This document shows positions 46,816 to 57,737 of a DNA stretch of 64,000 nt, piece by piece. Position numbers and translations under genes: made by a program. Position 1 is the stretch's first letter. Each line of letters opens with the position of its first letter. Under the pieces are notes generated by a model. The model was not told where the DNA came from. It saw only the letters and a program-made list of their open reading frames with translations, and ran no database searches. Source of the stretch: Catenulispora sp. GP43 (GTDB lineage Bacteria > Actinomycetota > Actinomycetes > Streptomycetales > Catenulisporaceae); assembly GCF_041260665.1 (NCBI RefSeq), contig NZ_JBGCCT010000002.1:1-64000 (forward strand), written 5' to 3'.

Positions 46816-47835
46816 TCAGCCGATCGAGTTGTCCGCCTGCGGCGCACCCGAGTTCGCACCGGGCGTCCCGTCGGGTCCGTCGCCGCCGGGGCGCGCGTCG
46901 GGCCGGCCGTTCGTCCCCGGCAGCTGCTGTGGCGGCGGCACCTGGTCCTGGACGCCGCCGGGGGCCGCACCCCCGCGGAACCCGTAGGGATCGTCGGCCG
47001 TGAAGTAGCCCCGGTGCCCGTGGTTCTGCGGCGCCGGCTTGGTGAAGGCCGCGGTCAGCGCCAGGAACAGCACCAGTCCGAGCAGCGGCGCGGCCAGGTA
47101 CAGCCCCTGCGCGTGCAGGGCGACCGGCGCGTGGAAGTTGTGCCCGGCGGCGATGGTGTGCAGCACGGTCAGCGGGTCCGGCATCGACACCCAGCGCCCG
47201 ATCGCGGCGGCCACCGTCGCGGCCACGAACCCGCCGAGCAGCACGCCGGCCCAGGCGCCGACGGCCGCGCCGTCCCGCTCGCCCTCGCCGTCGCGCCCGC
47301 CGAGCAGACCCCGGCGCGCCAGGAAGAAGCCGAGGACGCCCAGCAGCAGGCCCACGATCGCGGTGAAGACGAAGTAGTACCCGTCGACGCTGGCGATGCC
47401 CTTGCCCTCGGGCTCCACCAGCAGCGAGGACTGGTCGACGCCGGAGGTCACCTGCGAGACCGCGTTGGCCGGCAGCGTCAGCCAGACCGTCGGCGCGAAG
47501 CGGTACCAGGCCAGCCCGGACAGCACGCCCAGCACCGCGCCGACGACCACCAGGACGCCCGCGACCAGCAGGTCCGGCAGCCACTGGAGCAGCGTCAGCG
47601 ACAGCGGCCGGCCCGGTGCCGCTGGAGCTGGAGCGCCGCCGTACCCGGCCGGACCTCCCGGTCCGCCCACCGGTCCGCCCACCGGCCTGCCCACCGGTCC
47701 GCCGGCGCCGGCCGCCGGCGGGGGCGGCGGCATACCCGGCAGCCCTTGCGCGCTCTGCGGTTCCTCAAAGGGGTTCCGCCACGGCGAGGAACCCGGGCCC
47801 TGCCCATCGGCAGTCGGCGAAGTCTGGTCGTTCAT
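46816..47835 (-). CDS. Four-span membrane protein with Pro/Gly-rich ends
   Basis: 339-residue membrane protein of unknown function. Residues 1-78 are Pro/Gly-rich with GGPVGRPVGGPVGGPGG-type repeats; four hydrophobic segments follow (about 86-110, 155-175, 190-212, 245-265). The loop between spans 1 and 2 is long and probably external. The C-terminus (about 275-339) is again Gly/Pro-rich with FTADDPYGFRGG. It resembles actinobacterial DUF2567-like proteins in layout, but I do not assign a family. It starts 112 bp from the divergent ybaK gene. Confidence 0.75.
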   Translation of the reverse strand: MNDQTSPTADGQGPGSSPWRNPFEEPQSAQGLPGMPPPPPAAGAGGPVGRPVGGPVGGPGGPAGYGGAPAPAAPGRPLSLTLLQWLPDLLVAGVLVVVGAVLGVLSGLAWYRFAPTVWLTLPANAVSQVTSGVDQSSLLVEPEGKGIASVDGYYFVFTAIVGLLLGVLGFFLARRGLLGGRDGEGERDGAAVGAWAGVLLGGFVAATVAAAIGRWVSMPDPLTVLHTIAAGHNFHAPVALHAQGLYLAAPLLGLVLFLALTAAFTKPAPQNHGHRGYFTADDPYGFRGGAAPGGVQDQVPPPQQLPGTNGRPDARPGGDGPDGTPGANSGAPQADNSIG

Positions 47836-47946
47836 CGTCCATCAGCTTTTCATGCCGCGCCCCATCCTGGCAGCCGGGAGGGGCGGATGATGCCGAAGTG
47901 GGCCGCCGGGGCCCGCGGCGGAGGGCACTGCTGGCACGATTGCCCC

Positions 47947-48444
47947 ATGGCAGCGAAGAACCGTCAGGCGACCGGCACGCCGGCCACCGCCCTGCTCAGC
48001 AAGGAAGGCGTGGAGTTCAGCGTCCACACCTACGACCACGACCCGGCGGCGGCCTCCTACGGCCGCGAGGCGGCGGACGTGATGGGCGTCGAGCCCGAGC
48101 GCGTCTTCAAGACCCTGGTCGCGGACGTCGACGGCGACCTGACCGTGGCCGTGGTCCCGGTCTCGGGCTCGCTGGACCTCAAGGCGCTGGCCACCGCGGT
48201 CGGCGGCAAGAAGGCCGCGATGGCCGACCCGGCGGCCGTGACCCGCACCACCGGCTACGTCCTGGGCGGCGTCTCGCCCCTGGGCCAGCGCAAGCAGTTG
48301 CCGACCGTGGTCGACGAGACCGCGCTGCTGTTCGACACCGTGTTCTGCTCGGCCGGCAAGCGCGGGATGGAGATCGAGCTGGCGCCGGAGGAACTGGTGC
48401 GGCTGACCGGCGCGGTGGTGGCGGAGATCGGGCGGGAGGGGTAG
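47947..48444 (+). CDS. ybaK: Cys-tRNA(Pro) deacylase YbaK
   Basis: Trans-editing enzyme that removes Cys mis-attached to tRNA-Pro. The 165-residue protein from the ATG at 47947 shows the YbaK pattern: PATALLSKEGVEFSVHTYDHD at the N-terminus, FKTLVADVDG, GGKKAAMADP around the catalytic Lys and YVLGGVSPLGQRK with the GXXXP loop. The much longer open frame from 47014 was rejected. No SD is apparent; a CACGAT six bases before the ATG is a poor -10 candidate. Confidence 0.93.
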   Translation: MAAKNRQATGTPATALLSKEGVEFSVHTYDHDPAAASYGREAADVMGVEPERVFKTLVADVDGDLTVAVVPVSGSLDLKALATAVGGKKAAMADPAAVTRTTGYVLGGVSPLGQRKQLPTVVDETALLFDTVFCSAGKRGMEIELAPEELVRLTGAVVAEIGREG

Positions 48445-48516
48445 GCGGGCAGCCCGGCGGGCCGGGCCTCAGCCGCTCAGCTGTCAGCCCTCTGCCGTGT
48501 GCCTCAGCGGCCTGCC

Positions 48517-49401
48517 TCAGCCGCCTGCCTCCGCCGCCACCTCCACCCTGGTCCCCCGCAGCACGGCGTACACCACCGAGAACGCCACGATCGCCTCGGC
48601 CCACAGGAACACGGTGTAGTCCAGCAGGCAGCCGATCGGCGGCTGCCCCGGCGCCGTGTTCCGGTAGCCGGCCAGCGCGAACAGCGACGCGGCCATCCAG
48701 CCCAGGCCCGGCCACACCATGCCCAGGCGGCGGTGGCCCATCACCAGGGCGCCGGTCAGGACCGCCAGGGCCAGGGACCACATGATCACGTACATCAGCC
48801 ACACCATCGCGAACGTGCCGCGGGTGCGGCGCAGCTGGACGTCGAAGCCGGGGGCGTAGACGTCGCCGTTCGCCTTCTCGCGGGTCACGAAGCCCGGGTC
48901 GGAGTCGATGATCGCCAGCGTGGTGGGGACCGGATGGCCGGCGACGTCGGCGGCGAAGCGGATGGTGGTCGTGTAGCGGTCGAAGGGGTAGTCGGCGATG
49001 TCGCCGCCGACCAGGTCCAGCAGCGTGTCCTGGGCCACGATGCGCTTGCCGGCCGGGAAGGTGAGCTCGCCGGTGGACAGCGAGGAGGTGCTGACGGTCA
49101 CGTCCTGCTTCGGGTACACGCCGCTGTCGTCCTCGGCGTACTTGCCCGCGACGCTGACGAACACCCGCAGGTCGGCGTCGTTGCGGGCGGCGGTGACGTG
49201 GTTGATGGTGGCCACGATGTCCACGCGGTCCGGCGTGCTGGTCGCCCCGGCCTCGAAGCCGCTGTGCCGGCCGCCGCGGTCCAGGTGCGACAGGTACACG
49301 CCGATCAGCGTGGCCAGCGCCACCAGCAGCACCGCGCCGGCCATCGCCGCCCAGGTGCGGGGGTGGGCCGGCGGCCACCACCAGTCCGTCCTCTTCGCCA
49401 C
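48517..49401 (-). CDS. DUF4436 membrane protein
   Basis: 294 residues from the GTG at 49401. One membrane span near the N-terminus (about 18-38), an extracytoplasmic domain (about 40-195) containing DYPFDRYTTTIRFAAD, then three more spans (about 200-222, 228-250, 262-284). The layout and FDRY motif fit DUF4436. Function unknown. It converges on ybaK with a 72-bp gap. No SD; TTGACT six bases upstream is only a weak -10 match. Confidence 0.78.
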   Translation of the reverse strand: MAKRTDWWWPPAHPRTWAAMAGAVLLVALATLIGVYLSHLDRGGRHSGFEAGATSTPDRVDIVATINHVTAARNDADLRVFVSVAGKYAEDDSGVYPKQDVTVSTSSLSTGELTFPAGKRIVAQDTLLDLVGGDIADYPFDRYTTTIRFAADVAGHPVPTTLAIIDSDPGFVTREKANGDVYAPGFDVQLRRTRGTFAMVWLMYVIMWSLALAVLTGALVMGHRRLGMVWPGLGWMAASLFALAGYRNTAPGQPPIGCLLDYTVFLWAEAIVAFSVVYAVLRGTRVEVAAEAGG

Positions 49402-49539
49402 GGACCAAGTCAACCGCCGTGATCGCCCGGCGCTCGGCAGCAACGCCGCAGGGCCCTGGAATCAGCCCGCTGCGGCTACCGCCGAATCAGCCCACTGCCC
49501 CACGGCAGCGCTGGGACGACCGCCGCGGCTACCGCCGAA

Positions 49540-50478
49540 TCAGCTCTCCGAGGCGATGACATCCAGCGCGTGCTGCAGATCATCCGGGTACCGGCTCTCG
49601 AACTGCACCCAGTCCCCGGTCCCGGGATGCTCGAAGCCCAGGCTCACCGCGTGCAGCCACTGCCGGCCCAGCCCCAGCCGCTCCCCCAGCTTCGGGTCGG
49701 CGCCGTACTGCAGGTCGCCGACGCAGGGGTGCCGCAGCGCCGCCATGTGCACCCGGATCTGGTGCGTCCGGCCGGTCTCCAGCTTGATGGCCAGCAGCGT
49801 GGCCGCGCGGTAGGCCTCGATCGTCTCGTAGTGCGTGACGCTGTCCTTGCCGTCCCGGACCACCGCGAACTTGTAGTCGTGGTGCGGGTGCCGGCCGATC
49901 GGGGCGTCCACGGTCCCGCGCATCGGGTCCGGGTGCCCCTGCACCAGGGTGTGGTAGCGCTTGTCCACGGTCCGGTCCCGGAACGCCTGCTTGAGCAGCG
50001 TGTACGCGCGCTCGGACTTGGCCACCACCATCAGCCCGCTGGTCCCGACGTCCAGCCGGTGCACGACGCCCTGCCGCTCGGAGGCCCCGGAGGTGGAGAT
50101 CCGGTACCCGGCCGCGGCCAGCCCGCCGACGACCGTGGTCCCCAGCCAGCCCGGGCTCGGGTGCGCCGCGACGCCGACCGGCTTGTCGACGACGACGATG
50201 TCCTCGTCGTCGTGCACGATCCGCATGCCCTCGACGGCCTCGGCCTTCACCGCCACCGGGTCGACGGCCGGCGGCAGCTCGATCTCCAGCCACGACCCGC
50301 CGCGCACCCGGTCGGACTTGCCGGCCTCGGCGCCGTCCACCCGCACCCGGCCGTCCGCGGCCAGTTCGGCGGCGCGGGTGCGCGACAGACCGAACATGCG
50401 GGCCAGCGCGGCGTCGAGGCGCTCGCCCTCGAGGCCGTCCGGGATGGGGAGGCTGCGGAGATCAGACATGGCCACCAT
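49540..50478 (-). CDS. rluD: RluD-type 23S rRNA pseudouridine synthase
   Basis: RluA/RluD family enzyme that modifies rRNA uridines. It has an N-terminal S4-like domain (about 15-75) and catalytic Asp in the HRLDVGTSG motif, with the RTHQIRVHM segment later. The ATG at 50478 shares one base with the lspA stop (TAATG); an internal ATG at 50469 is also possible (309 residues). Position next to lspA is common in bacteria. Exact target uridines are inferred from the family. Confidence 0.93.
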   Translation of the reverse strand: MVAMSDLRSLPIPDGLEGERLDAALARMFGLSRTRAAELAADGRVRVDGAEAGKSDRVRGGSWLEIELPPAVDPVAVKAEAVEGMRIVHDDEDIVVVDKPVGVAAHPSPGWLGTTVVGGLAAAGYRISTSGASERQGVVHRLDVGTSGLMVVAKSERAYTLLKQAFRDRTVDKRYHTLVQGHPDPMRGTVDAPIGRHPHHDYKFAVVRDGKDSVTHYETIEAYRAATLLAIKLETGRTHQIRVHMAALRHPCVGDLQYGADPKLGERLGLGRQWLHAVSLGFEHPGTGDWVQFESRYPDDLQHALDVIASES

Positions 50479-51218
50479 TATCCGGCAGCGTCGTCCCCGT
50501 CCTTGACGTCCTTGTGCCGGGTGCCGTCCGGCTGCATGCCGAGGAAGGACAGCAGCACCATCAGGCAGCCGCCGACCACGATCGAGCTGTCCGCGAGGTT
50601 GAACACCGGGAAGTCGTAGTGCACCAGCGGGAACGTCGGGAACTGCAGGAAGTCCACCACGTCGCCGCGGCCCACGCCGGGCGAGCGGAACAGCCGGTCG
50701 CTCAGGTTGCCCAGCGCGCCGCCGAGCAGCAGCCCGAGCGCGATGGCCCACGGCAGCGAGCGCAGATTGCGCGACACCCGCAGGATCACGAACACCACCG
50801 CCGCGGCGATGATGGTGAACACCCAGGTCTGGCCCTCGCCGATGGAGAAGGCCGCGCCGGAGTTGCGGATCAGGGTGATGTTCAGGAAGCCGCCGGGGAC
50901 GTGGACCGGGCCGCGGTCCTGCATCTGCGCGACCACGATCGCCTTGCTGGTCACGTCGATGATCAGGGCGAGCGCCGCGAACAGCAGCACGATGCCGATC
51001 CGGCGCTTGCGGCGCGGGGCCTCGGCGGTCACATCCGCCCCAGCGACCTCGGCGCTCTGGGCGTTCTCGGTCTCGGCGTTCTCGGTCTCGGCGCTCTCGG
51101 CCGGGGAATCCGGCCCGGAGCCACCCGAGGTGCCGGCACCCTCATCGCTCTCGTCGACGATCCCGGCCACGTCCTCGGCCACCTCTGAATCCGCACGTAC
51201 TTCTGAAGCCACGCGCAC
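50478..51218 (-). CDS. lspA: Lipoprotein signal peptidase with acidic N-terminal extension
   Basis: Aspartyl peptidase that removes the signal peptide from diacylated prolipoproteins. The 246 residues include four spans and the catalytic Asp motifs GNLSDRL and [12 protein letters not shown]. The first ~70 residues are an extra acidic segment with [11 protein letters not shown] repeats, absent from most LspA proteins (about 160-200 residues). AAGG 6 nt before the GTG. It acts after Lgt, which is also in this window. Coupled to rluD. Confidence 0.95.
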   Translation of the reverse strand: MRVASEVRADSEVAEDVAGIVDESDEGAGTSGGSGPDSPAESAETENAETENAQSAEVAGADVTAEAPRRKRRIGIVLLFAALALIIDVTSKAIVVAQMQDRGPVHVPGGFLNITLIRNSGAAFSIGEGQTWVFTIIAAAVVFVILRVSRNLRSLPWAIALGLLLGGALGNLSDRLFRSPGVGRGDVVDFLQFPTFPLVHYDFPVFNLADSSIVVGGCLMVLLSFLGMQPDGTRHKDVKDGDDAAG

Positions 51219-51354
51219 ACCCTACCTTCGCGGCAGACCCGGGGAAGCTCGATCACCGAGAAGATCGCGGCCGGGCCCGGCACACGCCGGGCACACGGAC
51301 GTCCTCACAGCCCTATGGCCTACCTACAGGCCACGCCTACGGGCCACCTACGGC

Positions 51355-52140
51355 TCAGCGCCGCTCCTGCTTCTGCTTGCAGCTCATGCACAGCGTGGCC
51401 CGCGGGAACGCCTGCAGCCGGTACTTGCCGACCGGCTCGCCGCAGGACTCGCACACCCCGTAGGTCCCGGCGGCCAGCCGCGCCAGCGCCCGCTCGGTCT
51501 GCTGGAGCATCTCCCGGGCGTTGTTCGCTATGGCCATCTCGTGCTCGCGCTCGAAGTTCTTGGTCCCGGCGTCGGCCTGGTCGTCGCCGGCCCCCTCGCC
51601 GGAGTCCCGCAGCAGGTCGGCGATGCCGGTCTCGGCGATGCTGATCTCCCGGCGCAGGCGGGCGGCGTCGCCCTCGAGCTCGGCCTGCAGCTCGCCGACC
51701 TCCTCGGTGGTCCACGGGTCCTCACCGGACCGGTACGGCGGCAGCCCGCCGACGCCGGCCATCGTCTCGGTGATCTGCGTGACCGTCATGGGCGTCTCCT
51801 TCTGCGCGGCGGCGGCTTCCGGCGCCGGGGTCTTCACTGAAGTCTGCACAGCTGAGGTCTTAGCTGGCGTTTTGGCCGATCCGGGCTTGCCCGAAACCTT
51901 GCCCGCCACCGGGCCCGAAACCGAAGCGGCCGGCCCGCTCGCCGACCGCCTCGCCTCACCGGCGCCGGATCGGCGGGTCGGCGGCGCCGCGGTGGCGCCG
52001 GTCGCGGCCCGAGTCGGCGTGGGCACCGCCTTGCCGGCCGCCTTGCCCTTCACCGAGACCGCCGGCGCGGCCGTCGCGGCGTGCGTGGCCCCCGTGGCCG
52101 CCTCTGATGCCTTCGTCCTACTCGTCGTCACGGCCGTCAT
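51355..52140 (-). CDS. DksA/TraR zinc-finger protein with long N-terminal extension
   Basis: 261 residues from the ATG at 52140. The C-terminal ~130 residues are DksA/TraR-like: a helical hairpin and a four-Cys zinc finger (GVCESCGEPVGKY ... LCMSCKQ). Relatives bind RNA polymerase, but the acidic tip typical of DksA (DxxDxA) is not clear here, so it may not act with ppGpp. The first ~120 residues are Ala/Thr/Lys/Pro-rich, basic and low in complexity, giving twice the usual length. The next gene upstream is yggU, after a 245-bp gap. Confidence 0.87.
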   Translation of the reverse strand: MTAVTTSRTKASEAATGATHAATAAPAVSVKGKAAGKAVPTPTRAATGATAAPPTRRSGAGEARRSASGPAASVSGPVAGKVSGKPGSAKTPAKTSAVQTSVKTPAPEAAAAQKETPMTVTQITETMAGVGGLPPYRSGEDPWTTEEVGELQAELEGDAARLRREISIAETGIADLLRDSGEGAGDDQADAGTKNFEREHEMAIANNAREMLQQTERALARLAAGTYGVCESCGEPVGKYRLQAFPRATLCMSCKQKQERR

Positions 52141-52385
52141 CCTCGCTCTCTGACGTGGCGGCGCAGCGCACTCTTCCCGAGTGTCACAACCCGTCCGCCC
52201 CCAACTCACACGCGACGTGTAGCGTGCCCGCACCGAGCCCCCGCTAATCACGCTTCGTGAGGGGAGAAACGTCCCAACCCGCCCACCAGTTCCCGTCGAA
52301 CACATGCGCACCAAACATTCACTCGTTCGGGCTAAGTACTCGGCGCGAGCAGCCACAGCGGGTATTCCGCGGGCGTCCGCCCGGT
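52141..52385. other. 245-bp noncoding gap upstream of the DksA/TraR gene
   Basis: Should hold the promoter of the DksA/TraR gene and the end of yggU. It contains a small 5-bp hairpin TCACG-CTT-CGTGA (52248-52260). I see no ORF with a ribosome binding site. Confidence 0.4.
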
Positions 52386-52664
52386 TCAACCGAGCAGGTC
52401 CCGCACCAGCTCGCGCAAGGTTTCCGGGTCTTCCGAAGAAACACCTAAGACTTTGTCGCGCGAGGTGGCTCCGGTGATCAACACGACCGAGCGACGGGGC
52501 ATTCCCAGGGCTCCGGCGACCGCCCGGAGCGCCGCCTCGGTCGCCGCGCCGTCGACCGCCTTGGCCGTGACGGCCACGATGAGTGACCGATCACCGTGCC
52601 GTCCGCCGACCCGCGTGCGGGAGCTCCCGGGCTTCACTCGAATTGGAATTCGGAGCTCCTCCAT
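52386..52664 (-). CDS. yggU: YggU family protein (DUF167)
   Basis: 92-residue DUF167 protein. It has the family opening IPIRVKPGSSRTRVGG and the later VTAKAVDGAATEAAL; a beta-alpha fold is expected. Conserved throughout life, with no defined activity. Divergent from ileS and sharing its upstream region: the ileS promoter elements overlap the first codons of this gene. Confidence 0.93.
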   Translation of the reverse strand: MEELRIPIRVKPGSSRTRVGGRHGDRSLIVAVTAKAVDGAATEAALRAVAGALGMPRRSVVLITGATSRDKVLGVSSEDPETLRELVRDLLG

Positions 52665-52676
52665 ACCGCTTACAAT
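52649..52676 (+). promoter_or_regulatory. Candidate ileS promoter
   Basis: TTCGGA (52649-52654) and TACAAT (52671-52676) are spaced by 16 bp, just upstream of the T-box leader. The -10 is close to consensus. The elements overlap the start of the divergent yggU. Transcription would start near 52683. Confidence 0.55.
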
Positions 52677-52694
52677 GACACGAGTACCCGAGCA

Positions 52695-52905
52695 GGCAGC
52701 GACGGGACGAGTAGCGCGGCGGGAAAGCCTCAGCGATCCGGGGACGGTGCGAGCCCGGAGGCGGACGCCGCGCGAAAATCACCCCCGAGCCGCCGGAAGA
52801 AAGGGCCCCAGCCCGAGTAGAACCGGCCGGATACCAATGAAGTGGACATACCGTTGACCACGGTGTGTCAAGGAGGGTGGTACCGCGGTACCGGCCCCCT
52901 TATAT
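52695..52905 (+). promoter_or_regulatory. T-box riboswitch of ileS
   Basis: tRNA-sensing leader. The T-box core AGGGTGGTACCGCGG is at 52874-52888. Stem I elements include AGTA in GACGAGTAGC (52707-52716) and GGTGCGAGCC; between them an ATC isoleucine codon at 52736-52738 is the likely specifier, preceded by GCG. Uncharged tRNA-Ile would pair at the specifier and, through its NCCA end, at the T-box bulge. No T-run terminator follows the T-box, so regulation is probably at translation, as for other actinobacterial ileS leaders. Boundaries are approximate. Confidence 0.9.
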
Positions 52906-52941
52906 AGAGAGCGGCTCTGTATAGGGAGTGCCAGTGTCGTC

Positions 52942-52972
52942 CCTTCGTCGGTTTTGAGACCTACGACGAAGG
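52942..52972 (+). promoter_or_regulatory. Hairpin overlapping the ileS ribosome binding site
   Basis: CCTTCGTCG (52942-52950) pairs perfectly with CGACGAAGG (52964-52972), 9 bp around a 13-nt loop. The right arm covers the first two bases of the SD GGAAGG (52971-52976). It lies after the T-box and may be the element that hides or frees the SD. Confidence 0.55.
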
Positions 52973-52986
52973 AAGGCACCGCGGTC

Positions 52987-56193
<3,207 letters not shown>

Positions 56194-56197
56194 CAGA

Positions 56198-56239
56198 GCA
56201 GGCTGACGAAAGCAGGCTGACGAAAGCAGGCTACGAAGG
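56198..56239. repeat. 14-bp tandem repeat after the ileS stop codon
   Basis: GCAGGCTGACGAAA occurs at 56198-56211 and 56212-56225, with a degenerate third copy at 56226-56239. The unit repeats the GGCTGAC context of the ileS stop codon (56188-56194). Confidence 0.7.
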
Positions 56240-56240
56240 C

Positions 56241-56280
56241 GCGCGCCGCCGGATCCCGTGCGGGATCCGGCGGCGCGCTT
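56241..56280 (+). terminator. Hairpin terminator after ileS
   Basis: A perfect 18-bp stem (56241-56258 with 56261-56278) with a 2-nt loop TG, followed by TT. It separates ileS from the DUF402 gene, whose own -10 box starts 4 bases later. Confidence 0.75.
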
Positions 56281-56281
56281 C

Positions 56282-56287
56282 TACACT
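56282..56287 (+). promoter_or_regulatory. -10 box for a leaderless DUF402 transcript
   Basis: TACACT is followed after 7 nt by the ATG at 56295 with no SD between. Confidence 0.6.
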
Positions 56288-56294
56288 TCCGCGA

Positions 56295-56864
56295 ATGCAT
56301 CTCTTCGCCCCGGGCACGCGCATACGCCGCCGGGAAGTACTCCACGGCGAGCTGTGGATGGAGCACCCTGTCACGGTCGTCTCCGACGACGGCGACGTGC
56401 TCGCCGTCCGGCTCGATCCGGGCTCGCCGTTCACATTTCCCGATCATCCGCACGGTCCGCATCCATGGAGCTCGCACAGCGCGTGGGCCTCGTCGGTGGT
56501 CCTGCAGCTCCACAAGACAGACGCCGCATACGGAGTGTGGAAGTTCTTCGCGGCCGACGGCACCTTCCTGCACTGGTACATCAACTTCGAGGCGCCCATC
56601 GTCCGGCACCCGGACGCGTTCGACACCGATGACCACGGCCTGGACCTGATCGTCCACCCCGACGGCAGCCGCACGTGGAAGGACGTCCAGGACCTGCACT
56701 GGCAGCGCGCCGAGGGCCGCATCGACCTCGCCACGGTCGGCCGGGTCCTGGAGGCCGCCGCGGAGGTGACAGGCTTCTTGGACGCCGGTACCGCGTGGTG
56801 GGCCGCGTGGGCGGAGTGGAGTCCGGACCGGGGCCCGGACCACCCCGCCCCGGTCCTCAGTTGA
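56295..56864 (+). CDS. DUF402 family protein (FomD/Ntdp-like)
   Basis: 189-residue cytoplasmic protein of the DUF402 family, which includes nucleoside di- and triphosphatases. The core shows WKFFAADGTFLHWYINFEAP and the metal-binding Asp cluster FDTDDHGLDLIV (D110, D112, D113, D117), then WKDVQDL. The last ~40 residues are Trp-rich (WWAAWAEWSP). No SD; a leaderless -10 box precedes the ATG. Its stop overlaps that of the convergent lipoprotein gene by 8 bp. Substrate unknown. Confidence 0.85.
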   Translation: MHLFAPGTRIRRREVLHGELWMEHPVTVVSDDGDVLAVRLDPGSPFTFPDHPHGPHPWSSHSAWASSVVLQLHKTDAAYGVWKFFAADGTFLHWYINFEAPIVRHPDAFDTDDHGLDLIVHPDGSRTWKDVQDLHWQRAEGRIDLATVGRVLEAAAEVTGFLDAGTAWWAAWAEWSPDRGPDHPAPVLS

Positions 56865-57621
56865 TCGGGATATCCCGGATCAGGATGATCCCCGCCATGA
56901 TCCCGTTCACCCCGACCGCCTGCGTCCAGTAGGCGTTCAGCGTCGAGCCGGCGGCCGGGGCGTCGACCACGAAGTCGCCGACCAGCGGCTGGCCCGGGTC
57001 GATGTTCCCGTCGGAGCTGCCGGCGCCGAGGGTCCACAGCGAGTCGAAGTTGTCCATGTTCAGGTCGTTGCCCGAGGCGTCCAGGACCGCCCCGCCGGTG
57101 AACACGCCCTCGTTCATCGACACCTGCTGGCCGCTGTCGTTGGCGATGTCCAGGTGGATCACGATCTTGCCGCTGTTGCGCGCGGCCCTGAGCTTGACGG
57201 TCAGCGCGTGCCCGGCCGCCGCGCCCTTCGGCCAGGTGGCGGTCACCGACTTGTCGGGGTTCACCACCTGGTCGATCGGCTCGGCGTCGGCCAGCTGGCC
57301 CTGCGGGGTCCAGCCGCCGGTGGCCGGCGCCGTGGCCGGCGCCGTGGTGGGCGCCGGCGGCGCGGACGTGGCGTTGGTGTCGGAAGCCGTGGCCGTGAGC
57401 GACTCGGTGAGCACATCGCCGGTGGTCGGCGCCGTCGCGGTCCCGGTCGGCGGAGCCGTCGGGCTGCTGCTCGCCGTTCCCGTCGGACCCGTCGGTCCCG
57501 CCGGCCCCGCGACCGTGCCGCTGCTCGCACAGCCCTGAAGCGCCGCCGCCGTGATCGCGGCAACGCATATTCCTGTCATATTCCGCATTTGCCGACGGCG
57601 CGGCGAGAACACAGTCATCAT
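56857..57621 (-). CDS. Predicted lipoprotein of unknown function
   Basis: 254 residues if read from the ATG at 57621; ATGs at 57639 and 57618 are also possible. A basic n-region SPRRRQMRN, a hydrophobic core and lipobox LQGC mark a lipoprotein signal peptide. A Thr/Pro/Ala-rich linker (collagen-like GPAGPTGPTG at its start) leads to a C-terminal beta-type domain (about 125-254) with LTVKLRAARNSGKIVIHLDIANDSG, typical of DUF4352-like exported domains. I do not recognise the family. Likely processed by Lgt and LspA encoded in this window. Confidence 0.7.
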   Translation of the reverse strand: MMTVFSPRRRQMRNMTGICVAAITAAALQGCASSGTVAGPAGPTGPTGTASSSPTAPPTGTATAPTTGDVLTESLTATASDTNATSAPPAPTTAPATAPATGGWTPQGQLADAEPIDQVVNPDKSVTATWPKGAAAGHALTVKLRAARNSGKIVIHLDIANDSGQQVSMNEGVFTGGAVLDASGNDLNMDNFDSLWTLGAGSSDGNIDPGQPLVGDFVVDAPAAGSTLNAYWTQAVGVNGIMAGIILIRDIPIN

Positions 57622-57737
57622 CCCCCCGGAAGTCCCCATGGTTCTGATTCTGCCGTCAGCGGGCTTATTCGGTAAAGCCGTGTGACTGCCGGTCTGTCGT
57701 GTTGCCACCCTCCGCGACCATGTGACACTTTTAGCCA

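Noticed and set aside
47014-47946. Upstream extension of ybaK
   Set aside because: It runs antisense through the membrane protein gene. The conserved YbaK fold starts at the ATG at 47947.
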